DNA of 64,000 bases from NCBI RefSeq assembly GCF_007997015.1, contig NZ_VOSM01000002.1:124001-188000 (forward strand), in the 5' to 3' direction. The DNA comes from Lujinxingia vulgaris (GTDB lineage Bacteria; Myxococcota_A; Bradymonadia; Bradymonadales; Bradymonadaceae). Below, one piece after another: positions 10,604 through 20,785 of the stretch. Every line of letters begins with the position of its first letter. The first letter of the stretch is position 1. Made by a program: the position numbers and the translations under genes. The notes under the pieces were generated by a model, which made no database searches, was not told the DNA's origin, and saw only the letters and a program-made list of their open reading frames with translations.

Positions 10604-11161
10604 ATGGTTCAGGAAGTCATCGAGGGTTTGCGCAGCGATTATGAAGAGACGCTCAACAAGCTGCGCCGTGAGCTGACCAAGATTCGTACCGGACGTGCCA
10701 ACGTGAACATGCTTGATGGCGTGCGCGTGGAGTACTACGGCAGCCCCACGCCGCTGAGTCAGGTGGCCACGCTGCGCGTTCCGGAGCCTCGCCTGATCAC
10801 GATTCAGCCCTGGGAGAAGAACATCATCTCCGACATCGAGAAGGCCATTCAGATGTCGGATCTGGGGCTGAACCCGTCGAACGACGGCACCCTGATCCGG
10901 GTACCGATTCCCGCGCTCACCGGGGAACGTCGCCAGGAGCTGGTAAAGGTGGCCCGCCGCGCTGGCGAAGACCATAAGATCGCGCTGCGCAACCAGCGCC
11001 GCGACGCCAACGATATGGTCAAGCAGATGGAGAAAGACTCCGAGATCACCGAAGATGAGATGCATAAAGGCTTCGAGAAGATCAACAGCATCACCGAGGA
11101 GTTCAGCGCGAAGATCGATGCGATGCTCGAGAAGAAAGAAGCTGAGATCGTGGAGGTCTGA
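10604..11161 (+). CDS. frr: Ribosome recycling factor
   Basis: With EF-G it splits the post-termination ribosome. The protein is 185 residues, exactly the usual length. It opens with a helical domain containing LRRELTKIRTGRANVNML and then VEYYGSPTPLSQVATL, both highly conserved. The C-terminal helix has the VARRAGEDHKIALRNQRRDAND signature. The start is ATG 10604 with AGAGGAA just upstream. A 99-nt gap separates it from pyrH. The usual followers uppS and cdsA are absent; instead a two-way terminator and a convergent FHA gene come next. Confidence 0.98.
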   Translation: MVQEVIEGLRSDYEETLNKLRRELTKIRTGRANVNMLDGVRVEYYGSPTPLSQVATLRVPEPRLITIQPWEKNIISDIEKAIQMSDLGLNPSNDGTLIRVPIPALTGERRQELVKVARRAGEDHKIALRNQRRDANDMVKQMEKDSEITEDEMHKGFEKINSITEEFSAKIDAMLEKKEAEIVEV

Positions 11162-11190
11162 TCCGGCGCGTTGAAACGACGAAGATTGCA

Positions 11191-11230
11191 AAAAAAGAGC
11201 CCGGGAGCGTTGCTGCCGGGCTCTTTTTTT
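11191..11230. terminator. Bidirectional terminator between frr and the FHA gene
   Basis: GAGCCCGG (11197-11204) pairs with CCGGGCTC (11216-11223) around an 11-nt loop. A run of A precedes it and a run of T follows it, so it should end transcripts from frr on the plus strand and from the FHA gene on the minus strand. Confidence 0.88.
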
Positions 11231-11257
11231 TGTTGGGTGCGGCCAGGCGGATCAGGC

Positions 11258-12235
11258 TTAGAGGAAGGCCCAGAGGATGGCGCCGGTAAGCCCGAAGAGG
11301 AGCAGCGCGGCGCCGAGGAGGGCGTACTCCATCGGTGCGCGCCGGCGAGGAGGGGCGGGCGGAGCGGGGGAGGGATCCGGGGAGGGTGCGTCGACGTCGG
11401 CATCGCGCGGAGGATTCGGTGTCGCCTCAGGCGCCTCATCGATCGGCGGCGGGGTGGCCAGAAGATCGTCGGTGTCAGGGTCGGCCAGCTTCACCGTGGG
11501 GCGGTGCATCGGCGCGGGGGGCGCAAGGGGCTCGACGAGCTCTTCGAGAGGGTCGACAAAGACGAGCTCGCAGCTCCCCACCTGAATGCGCGCGCCGCTG
11601 ATAAGTGCGGTGGGCTCGGTGATGGGCGTCTGGTCAAGCAGGAGCGTGCTGCCGCCGAGCGGCTCGACGAAGTAAACAGCGTCTTCGATGTAGACGCTCG
11701 CTGCTTCGGCGGCGATCGAGGGGTCGGGCAGGGGGAGTGCGACCTGGTCACCGGAGCCCAGAAGGTAGCGTGTGGGTCGGTTGAGGGTGTAGCGGCGGCC
11801 GCTTCCCGGGCCGCTTAAGATCTCGAAAAAGGCGTGGAGCTGCGCCTGATCGCTTTGATCGAGGGCGGTGTGCACGATCTCGTGCAGGGAGGTCGAGGAC
11901 TGCGCCATGGTGAAGGCGTCGCCGTCGCTTTCGACAAGCTGCAGGGTGAGGGTGAGGTCGCCCAGACGAAGCGGGTTCTGGACGGAGACGACCGTGGGAT
12001 GATGCGAGCTCAGACGGTGCGTCCCGATAAAGGTTCCGTTTGTGCTCCCCAGATCGGTCACCAGGATCTGTTCGCCGAGCACATCGATGCTCAGGTGGCG
12101 TCCGGAGATGCTGGTGAAGGGGATGGGCAGGTCGTTGTCGAGCTGCCGCCCCAGTGTGAAGGGAAAGTGGTCGGCGATGGCATGGCGAGCGCGGGTGCCA
12201 TCGGCGGTTTCAAGGGTCAGGTGAAGACGGCGCAT
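11258..12235 (-). CDS. FHA-domain protein with C-terminal membrane anchor
   Basis: The N-terminal 105 residues form an FHA domain, which binds phosphothreonine peptides: FTLGRQLDNDL, SISGRHLSI and VTDLGSTNGTFI carry the Gly-Arg, Ser-x-x-His and Thr-Asn-Gly residues. A second, weaker FHA-like fold follows (residues 135-228: YLLGSGDQVALPLPDPS, then strands), lacking the Ser-Arg-His signature. A Pro/Asp-rich linker leads to one membrane helix at the very C-terminus (YALLGAALLLFGLTGAILWAFL region), so the FHA domains face the cytosol. GGAGG sits 5 nt before ATG 12235. A plausible partner is one of the Hanks kinases in the window, but no physical link is shown. Confidence 0.85.
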   Translation of the reverse strand: MRRLHLTLETADGTRARHAIADHFPFTLGRQLDNDLPIPFTSISGRHLSIDVLGEQILVTDLGSTNGTFIGTHRLSSHHPTVVSVQNPLRLGDLTLTLQLVESDGDAFTMAQSSTSLHEIVHTALDQSDQAQLHAFFEILSGPGSGRRYTLNRPTRYLLGSGDQVALPLPDPSIAAEAASVYIEDAVYFVEPLGGSTLLLDQTPITEPTALISGARIQVGSCELVFVDPLEELVEPLAPPAPMHRPTVKLADPDTDDLLATPPPIDEAPEATPNPPRDADVDAPSPDPSPAPPAPPRRRAPMEYALLGAALLLFGLTGAILWAFL

Positions 12236-12267
12236 GCATACCTCCGCAGGTGGTATGCCAAACTGCG

Positions 12268-12762
12268 CTAGGCGTGTACGAGCCCTAGTTGGCTGAGTAA
12301 GAAGTAAAGAGCGGTCACGATGATAAACGCGGTGATGGCGGCCCCCATCCCCGTGCGACGCATCCGTTGGCGGGCGACGCGGGCGCGAGTGGCCTCCTGG
12401 TCACGGAGATCGACCAGGTGGTCGGGGTCGGGTGATTCCAGATAGGACTGTGCGGCGCGCGCTTCTCGACGCCAGAAGCCACGCTCGGCGTCGTTGAGGT
12501 GCTGGCCGCGGATGTCGACGACGTAGATTGCGAGCACCTCGTGGCCCTGCAGGCGTAGTGTCAGGGTGGTGCCCAGGCCGCTCATCTCGCTGATGCGCCA
12601 GCCGGCCCCGGGGGTTCCGCGGGTCAGCGTGAGGGCATCAGCCTCCTCGGTGGCGCGCGGCATATAGCCGTTGTGCACAAAGAAGTCGGCGAGCACATCG
12701 AGGGGCGCGGCGGGATGATCGTCGGGCAACGCGATGGTATGGGTGGTCTCGTAAGTCGACAC
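12268..12762 (-). CDS. Hypothetical tail-anchored membrane protein
   Basis: I do not recognise this 164-residue protein. It has a mixed alpha/beta cytosolic part (LADFFVHNGYMPR, GAGWRISEMSGLGTTLTL) followed by a charged, Arg-rich stretch and a single hydrophobic helix ending 7 residues from the C-terminus, so it is tail-anchored like its FHA neighbour. I prefer GTG 12762 because the 22 residues added by GTG 12828 are Pro/Ser-rich and look non-coding. Neither start has a clear ribosome site. It lies 32 nt upstream of the FHA gene, so the two are probably an operon with a shared membrane role. Confidence 0.65.
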   Translation of the reverse strand: MSTYETTHTIALPDDHPAAPLDVLADFFVHNGYMPRATEEADALTLTRGTPGAGWRISEMSGLGTTLTLRLQGHEVLAIYVVDIRGQHLNDAERGFWRREARAAQSYLESPDPDHLVDLRDQEATRARVARQRMRRTGMGAAITAFIIVTALYFLLSQLGLVHA

Positions 12763-12915
12763 GGGAGAGTGCCCGGGTTGAGGGAGAGGCGTCAGAGAAG
12801 GGCGCTGGAAAGAAGAGGACTTTAGCACCGGCTACCATGGGTCGCAACGGCGCGGCGCCCGGCGCGTGTGAGCCGATGCGCCATAACCTGGTGCGCGCAA
12901 CGTAAGGGAGAAGAG

Positions 12916-13329
12916 ATGCTGGAGAAGATCGATCATATCGGGATCGCGGTGCGTTCGGTGGAAGCGAGCTCGGTGCTCTACCGCGATGTACTGGGCCTGG
13001 CCTACGAAGGCACCGAGGAGGTGGAGAGCCAGGGGGTGAAGGTGGCGTTCTTTCGGCTCGGAGAGGCCAAGATCGAGCTGTTGGAGCCACTGCACGACGA
13101 GAGTCCCATCGCGCGTTTTCTGGAGAAGAATGGCGAGGGAATCCACCATATTGCGCTGGGCTGCGATGATATTGAGGTCTGGCGAGCGCGTATGGAAGAG
13201 GCCGGCGTGCGTCTCTTAAGCGAGGCGCCGATCGATGGGGCGCACGGCAAGCTCATCACCTTTATGCATCCGCGTGATACGGGGCGGGTGCTCCTGGAAT
13301 TGACGCAGCGCCGCACCGAGTCGCACTGA
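12916..13329 (+). CDS. mce: Methylmalonyl-CoA epimerase
   Basis: It interconverts (R)- and (S)-methylmalonyl-CoA in propionate and odd-chain/branched amino-acid catabolism. It is a small metal-dependent protein of the glyoxalase/VOC fold. Typical sequence: KIDHIGIAVRSVEAS at the start, VLGL, EGIHHIALGCDDI and a C-terminal LITFMHPRDTGRVLLEL. Metal ligands His and Glu fall in these motifs. The length of 137 residues is usual. ATG 12916 has AGGGAGA 6-12 nt upstream. It stands alone: its partner methylmalonyl-CoA mutase is not in the window. Confidence 0.94.
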   Translation: MLEKIDHIGIAVRSVEASSVLYRDVLGLAYEGTEEVESQGVKVAFFRLGEAKIELLEPLHDESPIARFLEKNGEGIHHIALGCDDIEVWRARMEEAGVRLLSEAPIDGAHGKLITFMHPRDTGRVLLELTQRRTESH

Positions 13330-13360
13330 CGAGTCGCACTAAGGCATAAGTCCGTCGGGG

Positions 13361-14044
13361 TCAGTCGGGCGGGGAACTGCCGGTGGGGCAGTCTGTGAGG
13401 ATGGGGCAGTGCTCGCAAAGGGGGTTTCTTGCGCGACAGAGGGTGCGTCCGTGCTCTACCAGCGCCATATGGGCCGGGAGGCGATCGTCGGGGGGGATGA
13501 GCGCCTGCATCTGCTGGTGGGCGGCCTCGTCTCCCAGGGTGGGGTCGAGCCAGCGGAGGCGCTCGAAGATGCGGAAGATATGGGTGTCCATGGGGAAGAG
13601 GGGCATGGCGCAGGCGGCCATCAGGGTAAACGCGGCGGTTTTGGGGCCGACGCCTTTGAACTTCAAAAGATAAGCGCGGGCCTTTTCAGGCGCCATCTGG
13701 TGCAGATGCTCCAGATCGTAGCTCTGAAACTCGTCATGCACCTGCGAGAGCAGCGCCTGAATGCGTTGCGCCTTCTGTCTTGCGAGCCCCGCCGGACGGA
13801 TCACGTCTTCGATGATAGAGGTGGGGGCGTGAGCGATGCGGTGCCAGTCGGCGTTGGCATGCTCCAGGAGGGCAGTGAAGGCCTGGTCGGTGGCGGCGCG
13901 CGTGGTCTGCTGGCTGAGGATCGTGCGTACCAGCGTACCCAGCACGTCGTCGCCCTCGGCGCGGCGCGGCGGGGTGTAGCGCACGTAGAGGCGATCCAAA
14001 ACGCGTCGCAGGGTGGCGAAGTCGGGGATGGTGTACATGCTCAC
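13361..14044 (-). CDS. nth: Endonuclease III-like DNA glycosylase
   Basis: It belongs to the HhH-GPD base-excision repair family, which removes oxidised pyrimidines and nicks abasic sites. The helix-hairpin-helix carries KGVGPKTAAF with the catalytic Lys, and the catalytic Asp is in PMDTHIFR. A C-terminal 4Fe-4S loop is intact (C-x6-C-x2-C-x5-C from CRARNPLCEHC to DCPTG). ILSQQTTRAA is the usual glycosylase helix. It departs from E. coli Nth in several places, so it may be a subfamily variant. The GTG at 14044 has GGAG 6 nt upstream; ATG 14038 is the alternative. It is divergent from prkA. Confidence 0.88.
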   Translation of the reverse strand: MSMYTIPDFATLRRVLDRLYVRYTPPRRAEGDDVLGTLVRTILSQQTTRAATDQAFTALLEHANADWHRIAHAPTSIIEDVIRPAGLARQKAQRIQALLSQVHDEFQSYDLEHLHQMAPEKARAYLLKFKGVGPKTAAFTLMAACAMPLFPMDTHIFRIFERLRWLDPTLGDEAAHQQMQALIPPDDRLPAHMALVEHGRTLCRARNPLCEHCPILTDCPTGSSPPD

Positions 14045-14145
14045 GGGGGGCTCCGGAGAAGGGGACCCGTTTGAAATAGAGTTGCCGAGACGGCCCGTTC
14101 TATCAGTGGCTGAGTTTTGAAGGTGTCGAGGCTCAAAAGGGGGTT

Positions 14146-14159
14146 TCGCCCGCGGGCGA
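14146..14159. promoter_or_regulatory. Perfect 14-bp palindrome, candidate enhancer-binding site
   Basis: TCGCCCGCGGGCGA is its own reverse complement. Its centre lies about 112 nt upstream of the start site predicted from the sigma-54 promoter, a usual distance for a bacterial enhancer-binding protein site. Confidence 0.45.
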
Positions 14160-14204
14160 TGTCTCCTAATCTGCAGCTATCGCATTTTAAGGCTGAGTCG
14201 GGGC

Positions 14205-14227
14205 GCTGCCCCTGAGTGCAGGGCAGC
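14205..14227. promoter_or_regulatory. Dyad directly upstream of the sigma-54 promoter
   Basis: GCTGCCC (14205-14211) and GGGCAGC (14221-14227) are inverted around 9 nt, ending 10 nt before the promoter. It could be a second activator site or a DNA-bending element. Confidence 0.4.
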
Positions 14228-14237
14228 ATCCGCAGGA

Positions 14238-14254
14238 TCGGCACAGAAGTTGCT
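14238..14254 (+). promoter_or_regulatory. Sigma-54 (RpoN) promoter of prkA
   Basis: TCGGCACAGAAGTTGCT matches the sigma-54 consensus TGGCAC-N5-TTGCW. GG at 14240-14241 and GC at 14252-14253 are exactly 10 nt apart, the spacing required between the -24 and -12 elements. The predicted start is near 14265, giving a leader of about 91 nt to the prkA ATG. In E. coli the homologous yeaGH operon is sigma-54 dependent. Confidence 0.75.
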
Positions 14255-14355
14255 CCAGTTATTGTTCGTCGCTGACCAGAGGCGGTCATCGCGTCGTGAG
14301 GGCCAGCTTTTACGATCATCGAAGCGCAAATCCAGACGTCAGGAGAATACCATCT

Positions 14356-16413
14356 ATGAGCGCCAAAGAGAGTTTGCTGCATAAGATTGGCCGTCACCAC
14401 GATATCGATGAGTACCGCGAGCTGCACTGGGAAGGGAGCTTTGAGGAGTACCTGGATCTTGTGCGCGAGGATGTGCGGGTGACCCGCAACGCCTACCAGC
14501 GCATCTACGATATGGTGATGTCCTACGGGACCGAAGAGTACATCGACAACAAGAAGAAGATCGTTCGCTATAACTTCTTCAAAGACGAGATCACCGGCGG
14601 TGCCGACGCGATCTACGGGTTGGACATCCCGCTGATGCGCCTGGTCAACGTCTTTAAGGCGGCGGCCAACGAGTACGGCACCGAGAAGCGCATCATCCTC
14701 CTACACGGTCCGGTGGGCTCCTCGAAGTCGACGATCGCTCGCCTGCTCAAGAAAGGCATGGAGGAGTATACCCGCACCGACGACGGGCGAATCTATACCT
14801 TCTCGTGGGTGATGCCCAAGGAGCTTCAGCACCTCACGGGCGGACAAGAGGTGCTCCACGATCCGATGAATGAGGAGCCGCTCAAGCTCATCCCGCAGGA
14901 TTGGCGCGCCGGCGCGCTGGAGGAGCTGGGCATTGAGAACGTCTCCTCGATCCGGGTGCGCGGTGATCTGAACCCGGCCAGCCGCTTCATCTTCAAAGAG
15001 CTGATGCGCCATTACGGCGGGGACTGGAGCCGGGCGATGGAGCACGTGCGCGTGCGGCGGATGCTCTTTAGCGAGAAGGATCGCGTGGGTATCGGTACCT
15101 TCCAGCCCAAGGATGAGAAGAACCAGGACTCCACCGAGCTCACCGGCGATATCAACTACCGCAAGATCGCCATTTATGGCTCCGACAGTGACCCGCGCGC
15201 GTTCAACTTCGACGGGGAGTTCTGCGTGGCCAACCGCGGGATCATCGAGTTTGTGGAGATCCTCAAGCTGGACGTGGCCTTCCTCTACGACCTTCTGGGC
15301 GCGACGCAGGAGCGTAAGATCAAGCCCAAGAAGTTCGCGCAGACCGACATCGATGAGGTGATCATCGGTCACACCAACGAGCCGGAGTACCGCAAGCTGC
15401 TCGGCAACGAGTACATGGAGGCGCTTCGCGACCGTACGGTGAAGATCGATATCCCCTACATCACGAAGTACCAGGAAGAGATCCGCATCTACAAAAAGGA
15501 CTTCAACAACGAGCGCGTGAAGGGCAAGCATATCGCGCCGCATACCATTGAGATGGCGGCGATGTGGGCGGTGCTCACGCGCCTGGAAGATCCGAAGAAG
15601 CACGATCTGACGCTCTTGCAGAAACTCAAGCTCTACGACGGGAAGTCGCTCACCGGCTACACCCAGGACAACGTCAAGGAGCTGCGTAAAGAGACGCTTC
15701 GCGAGGGGCTGACGGGGGTGAGCCCGCGTTATATCCAGGACAAGCTCTCCAACGCGCTGGTCAGCGATAAGACCGAGAGCAGCATCAACCCCTTCCTGGT
15801 GCTCAACGAGCTTGAGGGCGGGCTGAAGAACCACAGCCTGATCAGCAACGAAGAGGAGCGCGGGCGCTACCGTGAACTGTTGGCGGTGGTGAAGCAGGAG
15901 TACGAAGACATCGTCAAGAACGAGGTTCAGCGGGCGATCTCGGCCGATGAAGACGCCATCTCCAAGCTGTGCGCGAACTACATCGACAACGTCAAAGCGT
16001 ACACGCAGAAGGAGAAGGTGCGGAACAAGTACACCGGCCAGTACGAGGAGCCCGATGAGCGTCTGATGCGCTCGATCGAGGAGAAGATCGACATCCCGGA
16101 CAGCCGCAAAGACGACTTCCGCCGCGAGATCATGAACTACATCGGGGCGCTGGCGATCGACGGCAAGCAGTTCACCTACCAGACCAATGAGCGTCTGCGT
16201 AAAGCGCTTGAGCTCAAGCTGTTTGAAGACCAGAAGGACTCGATCAAGCTGGCGAGCGTGGTCTCCAATGTGGTGGACCGCGATACCCAGGAGAAGATCG
16301 ATATCGTGAAGCAGCGCCTGATTCGCGACTACGGCTACAACGAGGAGTCGGCCACCGACGTGCTCAACTTCGTTGCGAGCATCTTTGCGCGCGGTGACTC
16401 CAAGCAGCAATGA
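14356..16413 (+). CDS. prkA: PrkA-family serine protein kinase (YeaG)
   Basis: This is a 685-residue protein with an AAA+ module and a C-terminal PrkA kinase-like region. The Walker A loop is [11 protein letters not shown] near residue 118. Conserved PrkA blocks include the N-terminal [22 protein letters not shown] and [12 protein letters not shown], which in this family often holds the Walker B-type region. The family phosphorylates protein substrates and in some species acts as an AAA+ protease; it is linked to starvation and stress survival. AGGAG lies 10 nt before ATG 14356, and a longer in-frame start at 14296 is rejected. It heads the prkA-yeaH-spoVR operon behind a sigma-54 promoter. 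Confidence 0.96.
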   Translation: MSAKESLLHKIGRHHDIDEYRELHWEGSFEEYLDLVREDVRVTRNAYQRIYDMVMSYGTEEYIDNKKKIVRYNFFKDEITGGADAIYGLDIPLMRLVNVFKAAANEYGTEKRIILLHGPVGSSKSTIARLLKKGMEEYTRTDDGRIYTFSWVMPKELQHLTGGQEVLHDPMNEEPLKLIPQDWRAGALEELGIENVSSIRVRGDLNPASRFIFKELMRHYGGDWSRAMEHVRVRRMLFSEKDRVGIGTFQPKDEKNQDSTELTGDINYRKIAIYGSDSDPRAFNFDGEFCVANRGIIEFVEILKLDVAFLYDLLGATQERKIKPKKFAQTDIDEVIIGHTNEPEYRKLLGNEYMEALRDRTVKIDIPYITKYQEEIRIYKKDFNNERVKGKHIAPHTIEMAAMWAVLTRLEDPKKHDLTLLQKLKLYDGKSLTGYTQDNVKELRKETLREGLTGVSPRYIQDKLSNALVSDKTESSINPFLVLNELEGGLKNHSLISNEEERGRYRELLAVVKQEYEDIVKNEVQRAISADEDAISKLCANYIDNVKAYTQKEKVRNKYTGQYEEPDERLMRSIEEKIDIPDSRKDDFRREIMNYIGALAIDGKQFTYQTNERLRKALELKLFEDQKDSIKLASVVSNVVDRDTQEKIDIVKQRLIRDYGYNEESATDVLNFVASIFARGDSKQQ

Positions 16414-16527
16414 GCGGGGCGCGGATGTAGGTGGAGATGCCGGCGCCGCCCCCGGATGGGAGTGTGCGCCGGCTCAGTTTAGGCAGGTTGCGCAGGGTCG
16501 ATGACGGCTCGACGAGGGAATCAGGTC

Positions 16528-17643
<1,116 letters not shown>

Positions 17644-17679
17644 TCACAGGGCTGAGATCCTGCGAAGGGAAGGGACTTC

Positions 17680-19176
17680 ATGAAGGCATTATCGCCACAG
17701 ATTCAAGAGATCATCGCGCAGATTCGGGAGGTCGCCGAAGAGATGGGATTGGACTTCTTCGAGACGATCTTCGAGCCGGTGGATTATAAACAGATGAACG
17801 AGATCGCCTCGTACGGCGGTTTTCCGACGCGCTACCCGCACTGGCGTTTCGGGATGGAGTACGAGCAGCTCTCGAAGAGCTATGAGTACGGGCTCTCGAA
17901 GATCTACGAGATGGTCATCAACAATGACCCGTCTTACGCATATCTTCTGGAAGGCAACAACCTGGTCGATCAGAAGACGGTGATCGCGCACGTGTATGCG
18001 CACGTCGATTTTTTCAAAAACAACTACTACTTCTCAAAGACCAACCGGCGGATGGTCGATGAGATGGCGAACCACGGCGCGCGGATTCGGCGCTATGTGG
18101 ATCGGCAGGGGATTGAGGCGGTGGAGAACTTCATCGACACCTGCCTCTCGATCGACAACCTGATCGACTATTACAGCCCCTTTATTGAGCGGCGCGGGGA
18201 GGCGGTGGATCCGGAGGAGCTTCGGCAGCGGGAGGTGCCGAAGTTTCAGGCCAAGGACTATATGGATGAGTTTATCAATCCGCAGTCCTTCATCGATCAG
18301 CAGAAAGAGCGGATGGCGCAGGAGGCCGAGGAGGCCAAGCATTTCCCGCAGCGTCCGGAGCGCGATGTGATGCTCTTTTTGCTGGAGCATGCGCCTCTGG
18401 AGGGGTGGGAGGCCGATATTTTGTCGATCATGCGTGAGGAGGCGTACTACTTCGCGCCGCAGGGTCAGACGAAGATCATGAACGAGGGGTGGGCGTCGTA
18501 CTGGCATTCCAAGATTCTGACGACGCGGATTCTGGACGACTCGGAGATCATCGATTTTGCGGACATCAACAGCCGGGTGATGTCGAGCGCGCCGGGGCAG
18601 CTCAACCCCTATAAGCTGGGGGTGGCGCTCTTTCGGGATATTGAAGATCGGTGGAACAAGGGCAAGTTCGGTAAAGAGTGGGAAGAGGTCGATGACCTGG
18701 AGCGACGCGACTCCTGGAATAAGGAGCTTGGGCTGGGCAAAGAGCAGATCTTCCGGGTGCGCAAACTCTACAACGACGTGACCTTTATCGATGAGTTTCT
18801 GACCGAAGAGTTCGCCTCGCAGAGCAATATGTTCACCTACGGGTATAACCGGAAGAGCGGGCATTGGGAGATTGAGAGCCGGGAGTTTGAGGAGATCAAG
18901 ACGCGGCTGCTCGACTCTCTGACCAACTTCGGACAGCCCTTCATTTATGTGCGGGATGGGAACTTCAGAAATCGCCGGGAGCTGTTGTTGCACCATAAGT
19001 TTGAGGGCACGGAGCTTCGGGCGGATTACGCGCACGAGGTGCTGGAGTCGATCTATCGGATCTGGAAGCGGCCGGTGAGCCTGGAGACGATGCGCGAGGA
19101 GAAGGGCCTGTTGATGTCGTATGACGGGGTGGAGCATAAGGAGCAGAACATTCCTTATGAGCCGCTCGGGGTGTGA
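17680..19176 (+). CDS. spoVR: SpoVR family protein
   Basis: SpoVR (YcgB in E. coli) is a cytosolic protein of unknown biochemistry. It is needed for a late cortex step in Bacillus sporulation and is linked to stress fitness in other bacteria. The 498-residue length is normal, and the hallmark NEGWASYWHSKI is present near residue 267. Other conserved blocks are MVINNDPSYAYLLEGN, HVYAHVDFFKNNYYF and YGYNRKSGHWEIESR. AGGGA lies 8 nt before the ATG. It is the third member of the PrkA-YeaH-SpoVR trio. Its last codons overlap the next gene by 4 nt. Confidence 0.96.
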   Translation: MKALSPQIQEIIAQIREVAEEMGLDFFETIFEPVDYKQMNEIASYGGFPTRYPHWRFGMEYEQLSKSYEYGLSKIYEMVINNDPSYAYLLEGNNLVDQKTVIAHVYAHVDFFKNNYYFSKTNRRMVDEMANHGARIRRYVDRQGIEAVENFIDTCLSIDNLIDYYSPFIERRGEAVDPEELRQREVPKFQAKDYMDEFINPQSFIDQQKERMAQEAEEAKHFPQRPERDVMLFLLEHAPLEGWEADILSIMREEAYYFAPQGQTKIMNEGWASYWHSKILTTRILDDSEIIDFADINSRVMSSAPGQLNPYKLGVALFRDIEDRWNKGKFGKEWEEVDDLERRDSWNKELGLGKEQIFRVRKLYNDVTFIDEFLTEEFASQSNMFTYGYNRKSGHWEIESREFEEIKTRLLDSLTNFGQPFIYVRDGNFRNRRELLLHHKFEGTELRADYAHEVLESIYRIWKRPVSLETMREEKGLLMSYDGVEHKEQNIPYEPLGV

Positions 19177-20279
19177 GGTTGGAGAGGCTGTTGTATCGGG
19201 TGGTGCGCGGCGCGATGTTCGGGCTGGAGGCGGAGCGCGCGCATCATCTGGCGATGGGGGCGTTGTCGGCGCTTATGAAGCCGGATGCGGTGCGTGCGTT
19301 GCTGGGCGCGGCGTTGCGGGTGGATGATGCGCGCTTGAAGCAGAAGGTGTGGGGGCTGGAGTTTGAGAATCCGGTGGGGCTTGCGGCGGGCTTTGATAAG
19401 GATGCGCGCTGGGTCAATGCGCTGGGGGCGCTGGGCTTCGGGCATGTGGAGATCGGGACGGTGACGGCGCTGGGGCAGGCCGGAAACCCGAGACCGCGGC
19501 TTTTTCGTCTGGTGGAGGATGAGGCGCTGCTCAACCGGATGGGGTTTAATAACGCGGGGAGTGAGGCGGTGGCGCGGCACCTGCAGGGAGTGAAGGTCGA
19601 GCCAGTGCTGGGTGTGAATATCGGGAAGTCGAAGGTGACGCCGCTGGAAGATGCGGCCGAAGACTACGCGACGACGCTGCGACGGCTTCATCGCTTTGCG
19701 GATTATATCGTTGTGAATGTGAGCTCTCCGAACACGCCGGGGTTGCGGTCGTTGCAGGGGAGGGGGCCGCTGGAGGCGTTGCTGGTGCGGTTGAAGGCGA
19801 TCAATACCGAGCTGAGTGAGGGAGGAAGGAAGCCGCCATTGCTGGTGAAGGTGTCGCCGGATCTGGGGGATGGTGCGTTGGATGAGGTTGTGGAGGTTGT
19901 GGAAGAGGTGGGGATCGACGGGATTGTGGCGACGAATACGACGATCTCGCGCCAGGGATTGAGGAGCGCAGGGGTTGATGCGATGGGGGCCGGCGGGGTG
20001 TCGGGGAGGCCGGTGAGGTCGCGTAGCCTGGAGGTGATCGGGAGAATTTATGCGCGGACCGAGGGGCGTGTGCCGATCGTGGGTGTGGGCGGGATCTTCG
20101 GGGCGGAGGATGCGCTGGCAGCGATGGAGGCCGGGGCGTCGCTGGTGCAGGTGTGGACGGGCTTTGTGTACGAGGGGCCGTTGCTGGTGCGTCGGATGAA
20201 CCGGGGGTTGTTGAGGTTGATGGAGGCGCGCGGTTACGGGGATGTGGGAGAGGTGGTGGGGGCAGCGCATCGGCGCTGA
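19173..20279 (+). CDS. pyrD: Dihydroorotate dehydrogenase (quinone), class 2
   Basis: It oxidises dihydroorotate to orotate in pyrimidine synthesis, passing electrons to the quinone pool at the inner membrane. Class 2 features are the N-terminal helical membrane-associating stretch and the catalytic Ser in NVSSPNTPGLR near residue 183. FMN-binding blocks are GLAAGFDKDA, VEIGTVTALGQ, RMGFNNAG, LVKVSPDL and GVGGIFGAEDA. The length of 368 residues is normal. The GTG overlaps the spoVR stop by 4 nt, an unusual tie between the stress trio and a pyrimidine gene. Codon use turns markedly toward G/T endings here compared with spoVR. Confidence 0.95.
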   Translation: MRLERLLYRVVRGAMFGLEAERAHHLAMGALSALMKPDAVRALLGAALRVDDARLKQKVWGLEFENPVGLAAGFDKDARWVNALGALGFGHVEIGTVTALGQAGNPRPRLFRLVEDEALLNRMGFNNAGSEAVARHLQGVKVEPVLGVNIGKSKVTPLEDAAEDYATTLRRLHRFADYIVVNVSSPNTPGLRSLQGRGPLEALLVRLKAINTELSEGGRKPPLLVKVSPDLGDGALDEVVEVVEEVGIDGIVATNTTISRQGLRSAGVDAMGAGGVSGRPVRSRSLEVIGRIYARTEGRVPIVGVGGIFGAEDALAAMEAGASLVQVWTGFVYEGPLLVRRMNRGLLRLMEARGYGDVGEVVGAAHRR

Positions 20280-20370
20280 GGAGGTGGTCTTTGCGCGCGG
20301 GGGGAGGTCGGGCGTATGATGAGGGTGGAAGGTGAGGAAGGGTATCGGGCGTGTGGCTGCGGAGGTTGCG

Positions 20371-20772
20371 ATGGGACGACGCATCAGGATGGTGGTCGGG
20401 GTCGGGGTGCTCGGCGCGGTGCTTGCGATGGGGACGCTCGCCATGGCGCAGGGGCGCGATGCGGACGGTACGCGCATGCAGGCTCGCCAGATCGCCGTTG
20501 GCGAAAGTCATAGCGATCGTCTCTCGCCGCCGCAGGATCGGGAGGACTGGTATTTTGTGAGGGTGGATGCGGCCGTGGAGCTCCAGGTGAGCGTGCGGGT
20601 GCGTCCGGCTTCAGCGGCGCTGCGGCTGGAGATGCAAGGGGCTACCGGCGACCGGCTGGCGGTGGCGACCAGCGAGCAGGGGAGCGCGGTGGTGACGCAG
20701 AGGGTCAACCCCGGGATTTATTATGTGCAGGTGAGTGGGGGCGAGGCCCGATATGAGATGAGCGTGCGTTAA
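20371..20772 (+). CDS. Secreted protein with PPC-like beta-sandwich domain
   Basis: This is a 133-residue protein with a signal peptide (VVGVGVLGAVLAMGTLAMAQ) and one domain. That domain looks like the bacterial pre-peptidase C-terminal (PPC) fold. The typical elements are DREDWYFVRVDA, a strand-rich middle, and NPGIYYVQVSGG near the end. PPC domains usually sit on secreted proteases; here the domain stands alone, so a partner-binding role is possible. I chose ATG 20371 because GGAGG lies 5 nt upstream. A longer GTG start at 20332 lacks such a site. It is followed 13 nt later by a UDP-sugar pyrophosphorylase gene. Confidence 0.75.
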   Translation: MGRRIRMVVGVGVLGAVLAMGTLAMAQGRDADGTRMQARQIAVGESHSDRLSPPQDREDWYFVRVDAAVELQVSVRVRPASAALRLEMQGATGDRLAVATSEQGSAVVTQRVNPGIYYVQVSGGEARYEMSVR

Positions 20773-20785
20773 GACGCAGGGGACA

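Larger units (their letters stand above)
14045..14355. promoter_or_regulatory. Divergent nth/prkA intergenic region with sigma-54 control signals
   Basis: This 311-nt stretch has no gene. Toward prkA it contains a 14-bp palindrome, a 7-bp-arm dyad and a sigma-54-type promoter, listed separately. No strong sigma-70 boxes are obvious in either direction. Confidence 0.6.

Noticed and set aside
20332-20370. Upstream GTG start for the PPC-like secreted protein
   Set aside because: The ATG at 20371 has GGAGG at ideal spacing and leaves a standard signal peptide at the N-terminus.
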